Under the pieces are notes generated by a model that saw only the letters and a program-made list of their open reading frames with translations, made no database searches and was not told the DNA's origin. 64,000 nucleotides of DNA, taken from NCBI GenBank assembly GCA_963794265.1, contig CAWCDJ010000005.1, forward strand, positions 62,001-126,000, in the 5' to 3' direction. Made by a program: the position numbers and the translations under genes. Position 1 is the stretch's first letter. Each line of letters starts with the position of its first letter. The stretch is from CAWCDJ01 sp963794265 (GTDB lineage: Bacteria; Acidobacteriota; Terriglobia; Bryobacterales; Bryobacteraceae). This document shows, piece after piece, positions 16,370 to 25,070 of the stretch.

Positions 16370-17140
16370 ATGAAGGGTGTCGTACTTGCTGGTGGCACGG
16401 GGAGCAGGCTGTTCCCCCTGACCAAGATCACGAATAAACACCTTCTGCCGATCTACGACCGGCCGATGATCTATTTTCCGATTCAGACGCTGGTGGATGC
16501 GGGCATCCGGGACATCCTGATCGTAACCGGCGGCCGAAACTCGGGCGACTTTCTGCGGCTTCTGGCCAACGGCAAACAGTTCGGCCTGAACCACATCAAT
16601 TACACGTACCAGGAGGGCGAAGGCGGAATTGCCGATGCCCTGGCGCTGGCCGAGCACTTCGCCGACGGCCAGAAGATCTGCGTCGTGCTGGGCGACAACA
16701 TCATCGAGGGCAATATCCGGGAGGCCGCCGAACAATTTCGGGAACAGCCGCGCGGCGGCCACATTCTGCTCAAGGAAGTGACCGACGCCGAGCGTTTCGG
16801 CGTAGCGGAGTTGGGTGAAGGCCTCATCACGGGAATCGAGGAGAAGCCCAGGCAGCCCAAGTCGAATTACGCGGTGACCGGCATTTACATGTACGACGCC
16901 ACGGTCTTCGACAAAATCAAAACGCTGGTGCCTTCCAGGCGCGGCGAACTGGAAATCACGGACGTAAACAACGCCTACATTCGGGAGGGCACGATGACCT
17001 TTTCATTCCTCGAAGGATGGTGGACCGACGCCGGAACTTACGACTCGCTGCTGCGGGCGGCCAACCTGGTGGCGCAATCCGCCCGCCGGGAGCAGTTGTC
17101 CGGAGATTCGGCGCTGGCGGCCGTGGAAGGAGAGCGCTGA
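16370..17140 (+). CDS. rmlA: Glucose-1-phosphate thymidylyltransferase-like sugar nucleotidyltransferase
   Basis: The N-terminus carries the nucleotidyltransferase signature GGTGSRLFPLT followed by NKHLLPIYDRPM with the catalytic Lys. VVLGDNIIEG provides the metal-binding Asp, and GIEEKPRQPKSNYAVTG and WTDAGTYDSLL are typical of RmlA. At 256 residues it is the short form, shorter than the roughly 290-residue enterobacterial enzyme. It makes dTDP-glucose (or another NDP-sugar) in the cytoplasm, the first step toward dTDP-rhamnose. It heads a co-directional run of polysaccharide genes, and its TGA overlaps the ATG of the rmlC-like gene by one base. rmlB and rmlD are not in the window. Confidence 0.88.
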   Translation: MKGVVLAGGTGSRLFPLTKITNKHLLPIYDRPMIYFPIQTLVDAGIRDILIVTGGRNSGDFLRLLANGKQFGLNHINYTYQEGEGGIADALALAEHFADGQKICVVLGDNIIEGNIREAAEQFREQPRGGHILLKEVTDAERFGVAELGEGLITGIEEKPRQPKSNYAVTGIYMYDATVFDKIKTLVPSRRGELEITDVNNAYIREGTMTFSFLEGWWTDAGTYDSLLRAANLVAQSARREQLSGDSALAAVEGER

Positions 17141-17727
17141 TGGCAGCCAACGCTGGCGCACCCGCCGCGGCGCGCGCTCTGGCATCGGCCGGCGGCCTGC
17201 GCCTGGCCGTGCCCGAATGCGAGAAGGGCCTGGGTGCGGTCATCCTGTCGGCTGGTTCGCCGCAGTTGATTGCAGGCGTGCGCATCGAGCCGTTCTCGAT
17301 CTATCCGGACGACCGCGGGTATTTCCTCGAAGTGCAGCGCATGGGGCAGGGCCTGGCGGCGGAGTTTCCGCCCGCCACCACGCAGGTCTCCGCGGCGCTG
17401 AATTTTCCGGGAACCATCAAAGCGTTCCACTTTCACCTCCACCAGACCGATTGCTGGACTCCCGCCAATGGCATGATGCAGGTGGCGCTGGTGGACCTCC
17501 GGCTCGATTCCCCCACATTCGGACGGCGCAACACGATGTACGTGGGAACCATGCGGCCGTGGCGCGTGTTGATCCCTCCCGGCGTGGGGCACGGTTACAA
17601 GGTGATCGGAGCGGAGGGGGCGATGCTGGTGTACCTGACCGATCGCCTGTACAATCCGCAGGACGAAGGCCGGATCCCCTACGACGACCCGTCTATCCGG
17701 TACGACTGGGAAACGCAGCGAAAGTGA
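17140..17727 (+). CDS. rmlC: dTDP-4-dehydrorhamnose 3,5-epimerase-like protein
   Basis: ATG 17140 overlaps the previous stop (TGATG) and follows GGAAGGAG. After about 45 extra N-terminal residues of low complexity (ANAGAPAAARALASAGG) the RmlC cupin begins: GVRIEPFSIYPDDRGYF, FHFHLHQTDCW with the catalytic His, IPPGVGHGYKV and LTDRLYNPQDEGRIPYDD. RmlC epimerises C3 and C5 of dTDP-4-keto-6-deoxyglucose on the way to dTDP-L-rhamnose. The N-terminal extension is unusual and might be reduced by an alternative start. Some close homologues act on other keto sugars, so the product is inferred. Confidence 0.83.
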   Translation: MAANAGAPAAARALASAGGLRLAVPECEKGLGAVILSAGSPQLIAGVRIEPFSIYPDDRGYFLEVQRMGQGLAAEFPPATTQVSAALNFPGTIKAFHFHLHQTDCWTPANGMMQVALVDLRLDSPTFGRRNTMYVGTMRPWRVLIPPGVGHGYKVIGAEGAMLVYLTDRLYNPQDEGRIPYDDPSIRYDWETQRK

Positions 17728-17778
17728 GGCCTCGAGGCGCTCCACGCGTCTCGCTGCCGTGTCGTAGAATCAGAACCA

Positions 17779-18831
17779 ATGCGGGTGGCGATTGAAGCCG
17801 CGTCACTGTCGCTGACCAGCGGCGGGCTGGCCCGCTATACTTCTGAGTTGAGCCTCGCGCTGGCGCGCGAATATCCCGACGACCAGTTCTTTCTGGTATC
17901 CGACCAGCCGTTTTCCATGCCGGAGCAGGCCCCCGCCAATTTGCGGCGCGGCGGGACCCCGCGCAACCGGCTGGAGCGGCGCTGGTGGCTGTGGGGCCTG
18001 GATCGCGAGGCGGGCCGCCTGCGCGCGGACCTGGTGCACGGGCCGGATTTCGCGGTCCCTTATCTCAAGCGCCAGCCGAGTGTCCTGACGATTCACGATC
18101 TCTCCCCCTGGATGGAAGAGAGCTGGCACCACGCGGCCGATCGCGTGCGGCGGCGCACACCGCTGCTGCTCGATCTCGGAATGGCCACCATGGTGATTAC
18201 GCCGGGGCAGACCGTACGAAGACAGGCCATTGATCGCTTCCAGTTGGAGCCGGAGAGGGTAGTGGCGGTGCCGGAGGCCGCGGCATCGCGATTTCAGCCT
18301 GCCGCCGGGCCTCACGGAACGCCTTACTTCCTCTTCGTCGGCACGCTGGAGCCGCGCAAAAATCTGCCGGTACTGATCGAAGCGTGGCGTGAGGTCCGGC
18401 GGGAAACTGAAGTGGACCTGGTCCTGGCGGGGCGGCATCGCGCGGACGCGCCGCAACTCGGCGAGGCGCCCGGACTGCGGGTTCTGGGAGAGGTACCGGA
18501 TGAACGCCTGCCGGAGCTTTACTCGGGCGCGCTGGCGTTGGTCTACCCCTCACTTTACGAGGGCTTCGGCCTTCCGGTGCTGGAAGCCATGCAATGCGGC
18601 GCGTGCGTGATCGCTTCGCGCGCCCTGGCGGAAGTGGGAGGCGACGCGGCGGTTTACGCCGAGGGAGTGGCGGAACTGGTGACGGCCATGCGCCAGGCCG
18701 CGTTCTGTCCGGAGTGGAGAGCCGGGCGGCAAGCCCTTTCCCTGGCCCGGGCGCGGGCGTTCTCCTGGGAGCGAACCGCCCGCCTGACCTACGAGGTATA
18801 CCTCGCGGCGCGGAGGCGTTTTGGGCGCTGA
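17779..18831 (+). CDS. GT4-family glycosyltransferase
   Basis: The 350-residue protein has the GT-B architecture. The N-terminal domain reads AIEAASLSLTSGGLARYTSEL; the C-terminal domain has FLFVGTLEPRKNLPVLIEAW and the nucleotide-sugar EX7E-type signature within PSLYEGFGLPVLEAMQCG. It should transfer a sugar from an activated donor to a growing lipid-linked glycan on the cytoplasmic side. Donor and linkage cannot be deduced. It lies 51 bp after the rmlC-like gene; a TAGAAT hexamer at 17765-17770 just upstream might add a secondary promoter. Confidence 0.88.
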   Translation: MRVAIEAASLSLTSGGLARYTSELSLALAREYPDDQFFLVSDQPFSMPEQAPANLRRGGTPRNRLERRWWLWGLDREAGRLRADLVHGPDFAVPYLKRQPSVLTIHDLSPWMEESWHHAADRVRRRTPLLLDLGMATMVITPGQTVRRQAIDRFQLEPERVVAVPEAAASRFQPAAGPHGTPYFLFVGTLEPRKNLPVLIEAWREVRRETEVDLVLAGRHRADAPQLGEAPGLRVLGEVPDERLPELYSGALALVYPSLYEGFGLPVLEAMQCGACVIASRALAEVGGDAAVYAEGVAELVTAMRQAAFCPEWRAGRQALSLARARAFSWERTARLTYEVYLAARRRFGR

Positions 18832-20005
18832 CGAACGGTCGCTCGCCCTGATGCTGGCCGCTGAAGGCCCCTATCCGCTGGCCGGGGGAGGAGCGCTGCG
18901 AACCGCTTCCCTGCTCCATTACCTTTCGCGGAAATACCAGACGGACCTGATCGTCTTCCGGCAGCCCGGGGCGCCGCATCCGGGGGAGCACTTGCCGAAG
19001 GGCCTGGTGCGGCGGCTCACCGTCATCGATCTTCCCCCCAACGGCCGCGGCCCGGCCGCCCGCCTGTTCCGGAATATGGGGCGGCTGGCGCGCCGGATTC
19101 CGCCGCTCGTGGACCGCTTCGCGGGATTCGGCGAAGCGGTCAGTCACGCGCTCGAGGAGCGGCGGTACGAGGTCGGGGTGGTGGAGCATTTCTGGTGCGC
19201 GCCGTACTGGCGGGAATTGGCGCCAGCCTGCTACCGGACCGTGCTCGACCTGCACAACATCGAGTCCGTGCTGCACCGGCGGTGCGCCGCAACCGCGGGC
19301 GGAGTCGAGGGTTTTGCTCACAGGGTCTTCGAGCGGGCGTGCCTGGATCTCGAAAGGCGGTGGCTGCCCCGCTACAGTGAATTGCTGGCCGTTTCGAACG
19401 TCGATGCGGCTTTCCTGCGGCAGGCGGCTCCGGGCGCGAAGATCCGGGTATACCCGAACGCCATCCCCGCGGCGCCGCTGCCGCCTCGCGGGGATGAGGA
19501 AGTCGTGGTCTTCTCCGGAAATCTGGAATACCACCCGAACCGGGCGGCGGTCCGATTCTTTCGCACCGAGGTGTGGCCCCTGCTGCGCGAGCGGTGGCCT
19601 GGGCTGGTGTGGCGCCTGATAGGGAAAAATCCTGAGGCAGTGCGCGAGTTTACCTCGGGCGATCCGAACATACAGGTTGTCGGGCCGGTTGCGGACGCGG
19701 TCAGTGAACTGGCTCAGGGGCGGCTGGCAGTGGTTCCCCTACTGTCGGGAAGCGGTACCCGAATCAAGATCCTCGAAGCCTGGGCCGCCGGACTTCCGGT
19801 GGTCTCGACCACCCTGGGGGCTGAAGGCCTTCCGGTCTGTAACGAAGAAAACATATTGCTGGCCGATGGCGCGGCGGCTCTGGCCGGGGCGGTATCGCGG
19901 TTACTGGCTTGCATCGATATGCGGGAGAAATTGGGGCGGGCCGGCAGATTATTGCTGGAAAAGGAGTTTACCTGGGAGGCAGCGTGGAGGAGTTTGGATT
20001 TATGA
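18821..20005 (+). CDS. GT4-family glycosyltransferase (second)
   Basis: TTG 18821, preceded by GGAGG, overlaps the previous gene by 11 bases; ATG 18851 is the alternative. The product (up to 394 residues) is GT-B-like: LLAAEGPYPLAGGGALRT at the N-terminus, VLDLHNIESVLHRR in the linker, VVFSGNLEYHPN at the start of the donor domain, then VVPLLSGSGTRIKILEAWAAG and VVSTTLGAEGL. This GTRIKILEAWAAG variant is typical of GT4 enzymes of surface-polysaccharide clusters. Donor and acceptor are unknown. Overlap with the neighbour supports coupled expression. Confidence 0.87.
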   Translation: MGADERSLALMLAAEGPYPLAGGGALRTASLLHYLSRKYQTDLIVFRQPGAPHPGEHLPKGLVRRLTVIDLPPNGRGPAARLFRNMGRLARRIPPLVDRFAGFGEAVSHALEERRYEVGVVEHFWCAPYWRELAPACYRTVLDLHNIESVLHRRCAATAGGVEGFAHRVFERACLDLERRWLPRYSELLAVSNVDAAFLRQAAPGAKIRVYPNAIPAAPLPPRGDEEVVVFSGNLEYHPNRAAVRFFRTEVWPLLRERWPGLVWRLIGKNPEAVREFTSGDPNIQVVGPVADAVSELAQGRLAVVPLLSGSGTRIKILEAWAAGLPVVSTTLGAEGLPVCNEENILLADGAAALAGAVSRLLACIDMREKLGRAGRLLLEKEFTWEAAWRSLDL

Positions 20006-20047
20006 CTCAGCGGAGGGTCATTTTGGTCCGGTATACTGGTACGGTTG

Positions 20048-21202
20048 ATGCGCTTCGCCGTTGATGCACACGCCATCGGGCGCCACCTCACTGGTAATGA
20101 GGTTTACGTTCGGAGCCTCCTGAACGCGTTCGGCGCACGCGCGGCCGATTGTGAATTCGTCGCTTATATCTCGGCGGGGCAGGCGAGCGGGTCCATCCCC
20201 GCCCGGATTCAGATCCGGCGGGTGGCCGCCAACCCGTTTTTGCGCCTTGGTTTCGATTTGGCGCGAAAGGTGCGGCAGGACCGGCCGGATCTGCTGCACG
20301 TGCAGTATACGGCCCCGTTGGGCTGCCCGGTGCCGGTGGTGGTCAGCGTGCATGATGTCAGTTTCCTCGAACACCCGGAGTACTTCCCCAAAGAACGCGC
20401 GTGGCAGTTGCAGCAGACCGTGCGGCGAACGGTGAAGCGGGCGGCCCGGATCCTGACGGTCAGTGAGTTTTCCCGGGCGTCGATCCTCAAGGTCTACGGC
20501 GATCTGGAAGAAGACAAAGTGGTGGTCGTACCGAACGCGGCGGCGCCGGAGTTCCGCCCCATTCCGCGGGAGGTCGCCAGGGCTGCCCTTCGCAAACGGT
20601 TCCCCGTCCCCGGCCCTTTCATTCTCTCGGTTGGAGATATTCAGCCGCGAAAGAACCAGAGCGGCCTGATCCGCGCCTTCGCGAAGCTGATCCGCGCCTA
20701 CCCGCAACTGAAGCACGACCTGGTGCTGGTAGGAAAGGAAACCTGGCGCGCCGATCGCGCGCGGGAGGCTGCCCGGGAGTCGGGCGTGTCGGACCGCATC
20801 CGGTTTTTGGGGTTCGTTTCGGACGGCGATCTTCTCAACCTCTATAACGCCTGCGACCTCTACGTCTTCCCTTCTTATTACGAGGGCTTCGGATTGCCTG
20901 TGCTGGAGGCGATGGCCTGCGGGCGGGCCGTGGCCTGCTCCAATACCTCGGCACTGCCTGAGGTGGTAGACGGAGCGGCGATCCTGTTCGACCCCTACGC
21001 GGTGGATGAAATCGCGAGGGCGATGGCCGACGTTCTGCTGGATTCCGAATTGCGAATGCGCATGGAGCGTCTGGGCATGCAGCGCGCGGCACACTTCAGT
21101 TGGACCAACTCCGCGCAACAAACACTAGACGTTTTCCACGACGTAGCGGAGATGTGGGGACGAAAAGCTCCCGCAACTTCCGCAACCATAGCTCATCGAT
21201 GA
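20048..21202 (+). CDS. GT4-family glycosyltransferase (third)
   Basis: ATG 20048 is preferred over the adjacent TTG 20045. The 384-residue protein has the standard GT4 layout: DAHAIGRHLTGNEVYVRSLL, LLHVQYTAPLG, VVVSVHDVSFLEHPEYF, ILSVGDIQPRKNQSGLIRAF and FPSYYEGFGLPVLEAMACG. It is more similar in motif wording to the first GT4 gene than to the second. TATACT at 20032-20037, ten bases before the start, could be a -10 for an internal promoter. The gene ends in an ATGA overlap with the DUF3108 gene. Confidence 0.88.
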   Translation: MRFAVDAHAIGRHLTGNEVYVRSLLNAFGARAADCEFVAYISAGQASGSIPARIQIRRVAANPFLRLGFDLARKVRQDRPDLLHVQYTAPLGCPVPVVVSVHDVSFLEHPEYFPKERAWQLQQTVRRTVKRAARILTVSEFSRASILKVYGDLEEDKVVVVPNAAAPEFRPIPREVARAALRKRFPVPGPFILSVGDIQPRKNQSGLIRAFAKLIRAYPQLKHDLVLVGKETWRADRAREAARESGVSDRIRFLGFVSDGDLLNLYNACDLYVFPSYYEGFGLPVLEAMACGRAVACSNTSALPEVVDGAAILFDPYAVDEIARAMADVLLDSELRMRMERLGMQRAAHFSWTNSAQQTLDVFHDVAEMWGRKAPATSATIAHR

Positions 21203-21903
21203 AGCTTCCCCGGTTTTTTCTATTGATTTCGACGGCAATCCTGGCGGCGGTTTCCGCTTCCGCCCAAACGGGGTTCCCTTTCCAGGATGAAAGCCTGCGG
21301 TACAGCATCAACTGGCCGAGCGGGCTGAGCCTGGGGGACGCAACCTTTTCCGCGCATCGGACCGAAACGGGCTGGGCGCTCAGCGCCTCCCTGGACGTCG
21401 GGGTGCCCGGCTTCCCGCTGAAAGACAGCTATCGCTCCACGATTACCAAGGATCTCTGCTCGCTTGAGTTGGACCGCGACATTTTGCACGGCACCCGAAC
21501 GACGCGCGAGAAGACTACCTTCGATCAGAAAGAGGGTCAAGCCAAACGGACCACCTTGCTGCCCGAAGGCGGCGGCACCAGCGATTTCGATATCGGCTCG
21601 TGCGCGCGGGACGCCCTGGCATATGTCTATTACGTGCGCGAGGAAATGGGGCAGGGCCGCGTGGCGCCGCCGCAGACGGTCTACTTCGGCTCGCCTTACT
21701 CCGTGCGGATCGACTACACGGGGCCGCAGGATCTCACGGTTTCGGAAAGACAGCAGGTGACCGATCACGTGGTGGTTTCGGTGAAAGGGCCGAAATCCGA
21801 TTTCAATTTCGAGATTTTCTTTGCGCGGGACGCGGCGCGCACGCCATTGTCGATCCGCGTGCCGGTGACGGTGGGGACCATCTCGATGGAACTGGTGCGG
21901 TAG
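21199..21903 (+). CDS. Exported DUF3108 protein
   Basis: ATG 21199 overlaps the preceding stop (ATGA). The signal peptide is MKLPRFFLLISTAILAAVSASAQ. The mature 210 residues match DUF3108: ESLRYSINWPSGLSLGDATF near the start, ALSASLDVGVPGFPLKDSYRS, and a beta-rich remainder ending in VPVTVGTISMELVR. DUF3108 proteins are periplasmic or outer-membrane-facing beta proteins of unknown function; placement inside the glycan cluster suggests an envelope role, which is inference. Confidence 0.75.
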   Translation: MKLPRFFLLISTAILAAVSASAQTGFPFQDESLRYSINWPSGLSLGDATFSAHRTETGWALSASLDVGVPGFPLKDSYRSTITKDLCSLELDRDILHGTRTTREKTTFDQKEGQAKRTTLLPEGGGTSDFDIGSCARDALAYVYYVREEMGQGRVAPPQTVYFGSPYSVRIDYTGPQDLTVSERQQVTDHVVVSVKGPKSDFNFEIFFARDAARTPLSIRVPVTVGTISMELVR

Positions 21904-21905
21904 AA

Positions 21906-23849
21906 ATGCGCGTGGCGTATTTCTCGCCGCTGCCCCCGGCGCGCAGCGGCATCGCCGATTACTCCGAAGCCCTGATCGAATCGTTGAAGCCGCTGGTCGA
22001 ACTCGAGGTTTTCTCGAGCGCCGGGCAGCCGTTCGATGCGGCGGGGTTCGACGCCGCGATCTACCAGGTAGGCAACAACGGATACCACGATTTCGTTTAC
22101 GAGACCGCCCTGCGGCACCCGGGCATCGTGGTGATGCACGAATCGAACCTGCACCACCTGATTGCCGACCTGACGATCCGGCGCGGCGACTGGGACGCGT
22201 ACGTCGGGGAGTGCGAGTACAACGGAGGCGAAGCCGCGCGCGAGTTCGCGCTGCGGGTGCGGCGCCTGGAGGTCGGTCCGGATTACCAGGGTTTGCCCAT
22301 GACGCGCAGGCTGCTCGAGTCGGCACGCGGGGTGGTGGTGCACAGCCGGTTCATGCTAGACGAGGTGCGGGCGGCCGGATTCAGCGGTCCGGCGGCCGTG
22401 ATTCCGCATGGCGCGTGGATTCCGCAGGCCGATCGCAACGGCTACCGCGAGAAGCTCGGGCTGGATGAATCGACGCCGCTCGTGGGCATCTTCGGGTTCC
22501 TGAAGCCCTATAAGAGGATCGCGGAATCGCTGCGGGCTTTCCGGCGCCTGGTGCGGCTGGCGCCGAGCGCCCGTATGATCCTGGTGGGCGAACCGCACCC
22601 GGAGTTTCCCATCGAGCCGATGATCCGCTCGATGGGGCTCTCGGCGCACGTGCGGGTTCTGGGCTTTCGCCCGATCGAGGATTTTGTAGGGTACCTCGGG
22701 GCATGCGATATCGTTCTGAACCTGCGGTATCCGACGGTGGGAGAAAGCTCGGGAACGCTGCTGCGCGCGCTCGGCCTGGGCAAAGCGGTGCTGGTTTCCG
22801 ACGTCGGCTCGTTTCAGGAATTCCCGGAAGATGTCTGCCTCAAAGTGCCGGTAGGCCCGGGCGAGGAAGACCTGATCTTCGAGTACCTCAACCTGCTGAT
22901 TTCCCAGCCCGAGGTAGCCAAGGCACTGGGGCATCGCGCAAAACAGTATGTAGCCGAAGAATGCAATTGGGCCACGGTAGCGCGTCAGTACGCCGATTTC
23001 CTCCTCGGCAGGGTAGGCCCGCCTGCCTGCCCGCAAGAGCCTGAGGGCAGTCTGGGAGGCCTACCCTACCTGGACCAATACCTCTCCGGCTGGGCGGAAA
23101 GCCCGCAGGCTCGCGGCTATCTCGAAACCCACCAGACCCGCCTGGTCAAGACGCTCGAAATGACGCCTCCCGGCGGGCCCTGCGACCGCATTCTGGAAAT
23201 GGGGGCGTATCTCCAGATCACCCCCGCACTGCATACCAGGCTGGGTTATGGCGCGGTGCGGGGCTGCTACTACGGCAAGCTGGGGCGCATCGATCACCGC
23301 GTGGTAACTTCCGCCGAAGGCGAGCGCTTCGAGTGCGACATCGATCACTTTGACGCCGAACGCGACCCTTTCCCCTATCCCGACGGGCACTTCTCGACCG
23401 TGCTCTGCTGCGAACTGATCGAGCACCTGTTCGAGGATCCGATGCACCTGATGTCCGAGGTGAACCGGGTTCTCAAACCAGGCGGCCACCTGGTGCTGAC
23501 CACCCCCAACGTGGCGGCGATGCGCGGCATCTCGGCTATCCTGCAAGGCTACCATCCCGGTTTCTTCCACGCCTACATACGCCCCGCGGAATCGGGCGAA
23601 GTGGACGCGCGGCACAACCGGGAATACACGCCTCGCGAGATCCACATGCTGCTCGAAAATGCGGGCTTCGAGGTGGCGCGCCTCGAGACCGGTGAGTTCC
23701 GCGACGAGCCGCATCCCGAATTCGGCTGGGTGCGGCACCTGCTCGAGCGCTATCGTCTCGAGACGGACCTGCGCGGCGACGGCATCTACGCCCTGGGGCG
23801 GAAGACCGGCGGGGTGCGGGAGCGCTACCCCGGGTGGCTCTACTCATGA
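21906..23849 (+). CDS. GT4 glycosyltransferase fused to class I methyltransferase
   Basis: ATG 21906 lies two bases after the previous stop. Residues 1-365 form a GT4-type glycosyltransferase (FSPLPPARSGIADYSEAL, LVGIFGFLKPYKRIAES, VVNLRYPTVGESSG-like region near residue 280). Residues about 400-640 form a SAM-dependent methyltransferase: RILEMGAY (motif I, with a less glycine-rich loop than usual), CCELIEHLFEDPM and NRVLKPGGHLVLTTPN. The two are joined by a Pro/Gly-rich linker encoded by an imperfect palindrome (23011-23066). One polypeptide may add a sugar and methylate the glycan, possibly as a capping step. It ends in an ATGA overlap with the export permease gene. Confidence 0.85.
   Translation: MRVAYFSPLPPARSGIADYSEALIESLKPLVELEVFSSAGQPFDAAGFDAAIYQVGNNGYHDFVYETALRHPGIVVMHESNLHHLIADLTIRRGDWDAYVGECEYNGGEAAREFALRVRRLEVGPDYQGLPMTRRLLESARGVVVHSRFMLDEVRAAGFSGPAAVIPHGAWIPQADRNGYREKLGLDESTPLVGIFGFLKPYKRIAESLRAFRRLVRLAPSARMILVGEPHPEFPIEPMIRSMGLSAHVRVLGFRPIEDFVGYLGACDIVLNLRYPTVGESSGTLLRALGLGKAVLVSDVGSFQEFPEDVCLKVPVGPGEEDLIFEYLNLLISQPEVAKALGHRAKQYVAEECNWATVARQYADFLLGRVGPPACPQEPEGSLGGLPYLDQYLSGWAESPQARGYLETHQTRLVKTLEMTPPGGPCDRILEMGAYLQITPALHTRLGYGAVRGCYYGKLGRIDHRVVTSAEGERFECDIDHFDAERDPFPYPDGHFSTVLCCELIEHLFEDPMHLMSEVNRVLKPGGHLVLTTPNVAAMRGISAILQGYHPGFFHAYIRPAESGEVDARHNREYTPREIHMLLENAGFEVARLETGEFRDEPHPEFGWVRHLLERYRLETDLRGDGIYALGRKTGGVRERYPGWLYS
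23011..23066. repeat. Imperfect inverted repeat (REP-like hairpin) inside coding sequence
   Basis: The arms at 23011-23032 and 23045-23066 pair at 18 of 22 positions around a 12-base loop; the outer nine bases (GGGTAGGCC / GGCCTACCC) are perfect. It lies exactly in the linker between the glycosyltransferase and methyltransferase domains and is translated in frame into a Pro/Gly-rich stretch. Confidence 0.7.
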
Positions 23850-25066
23850 ACGCGGCCTACCTGGAGCCGCGCGTGAAACTCGACGGCGCTTCTCCAACCG
23901 CGCATGCCGAATTCGAGCTTCGCAACGATTCGGGCGAGACTTGGCGCGCGTCGGACGGCTTCGCCATTGGCTACCATCTCTTCGACGTGGAAACCGGCAC
24001 GCTGATAGTGGACGGCGCACGGGTCCAGCTTGCGCGAGACCTGAAGCCGGGGGAGAGCGCGCCGGTGCGGATCTCCATCGAACTGCCCGCCGAAAACGGC
24101 CGCTACCAGGTGCTGATCTCGCCCATGCGCGAGAACCTCTGCTGGTACTACGCACAGGGCTGGCCGTTCCTGCTGGTGGAAAGCGTTTCGGCCGGCGGCA
24201 CAGTGAGATTGACACGCGTCCGCGTGGCGACGGCCTCGGTTCTCAAGCGCGAACGGGCGCTGCGGGCGGCCGGAAGGGCGCTGGTCTACCCGGTTCTGAC
24301 GATCTGGCGCAACCGCGGGCTCATCCGGGTGATGGTGCGGCGGGACATTCTGGGCCGCTATCGAGGCTCCTTCGCCGGCGCGTTCTGGACGATCATCAGC
24401 CCGCTGCTGCTGATGCTGACGTACTTCTTCGTCTTCGGAGTCGTGCTGCGCGACCGGCACAGCACGCGGTCGGGATTCGCGCTCTACTTCCTTTCCGGAA
24501 TGCTGCCCTGGCTGGCGTTCAGCGAAGCCGTCGGGCGTGCGCCCACGGTTCTGATCGAGCACCGGAACTTTGTGAAAAAGCTGGTGTTCGCCGTGGAAAC
24601 GCTGCCGGTAAACCTGGTCGCCGCCGGGCTGGTGACGGAACTCTTCGCGGTGGTCCTCTACAGTATTTTCCTGGCGTTCGCTCGGCCGGGGATTCCCCCG
24701 TCGGTGCTGTGGCTGCCGGTGCTGCTGATTCCGCAGTTACTCTTCACCGCCGGCCTGAGCTGGTTCCTGGCGGCGCTGGGCGCGTTCGTGCGCGACCTGG
24801 GACAGGTAATCGGCTTCGTCCTGACCCTGTGGTTCTTCATCACTCCGATCTGCTACCCGGAAACTTCCCTCCCGCCATCTGCTACCCTGTTGCTTTCCAG
24901 GAATCCGATTTACGTGCTGGTGCGCGGCTACCGCGACATCTTTCTGTACAATCAGGCGCCGGCATTCGGACCATTGTGGAAACTGTGGCTGGTGGCCGCG
25001 GTGGTCTTCATCCTCGGACACGCCTGGTTTTACAAGCTGCGGAAATCCTTCGCGGACATGATCTGA
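23846..25066 (+). CDS. ABC-2 polysaccharide export permease (Wzm-like) with N-terminal beta domain
   Basis: ATG 23846 overlaps the previous stop (ATGA). Residues about 145-406 form an ABC-2 permease of the polysaccharide/polyol exporter family: RRDILGRYRGSFAGAFWTII, then six hydrophobic segments and FFITPICYPETSLP, the usual C-terminal signature. The first 110-120 residues are a beta-sandwich-like domain (FELRNDSGETWRASDGFAIG, DLKPGESAPVRI, ENGRYQVLISPM, ENLCWYY). This wording resembles glycan-recognition beta domains such as those attached to Wzt ATPases. The cognate ATPase (Wzt) is absent from the window. The complex would move lipid-linked glycan across the inner membrane. The binding role of the N-terminal domain is inference. 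Confidence 0.83.
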   Translation: MNAAYLEPRVKLDGASPTAHAEFELRNDSGETWRASDGFAIGYHLFDVETGTLIVDGARVQLARDLKPGESAPVRISIELPAENGRYQVLISPMRENLCWYYAQGWPFLLVESVSAGGTVRLTRVRVATASVLKRERALRAAGRALVYPVLTIWRNRGLIRVMVRRDILGRYRGSFAGAFWTIISPLLLMLTYFFVFGVVLRDRHSTRSGFALYFLSGMLPWLAFSEAVGRAPTVLIEHRNFVKKLVFAVETLPVNLVAAGLVTELFAVVLYSIFLAFARPGIPPSVLWLPVLLIPQLLFTAGLSWFLAALGAFVRDLGQVIGFVLTLWFFITPICYPETSLPPSATLLLSRNPIYVLVRGYRDIFLYNQAPAFGPLWKLWLVAAVVFILGHAWFYKLRKSFADMI

Positions 25067-25070
25067 ACGC

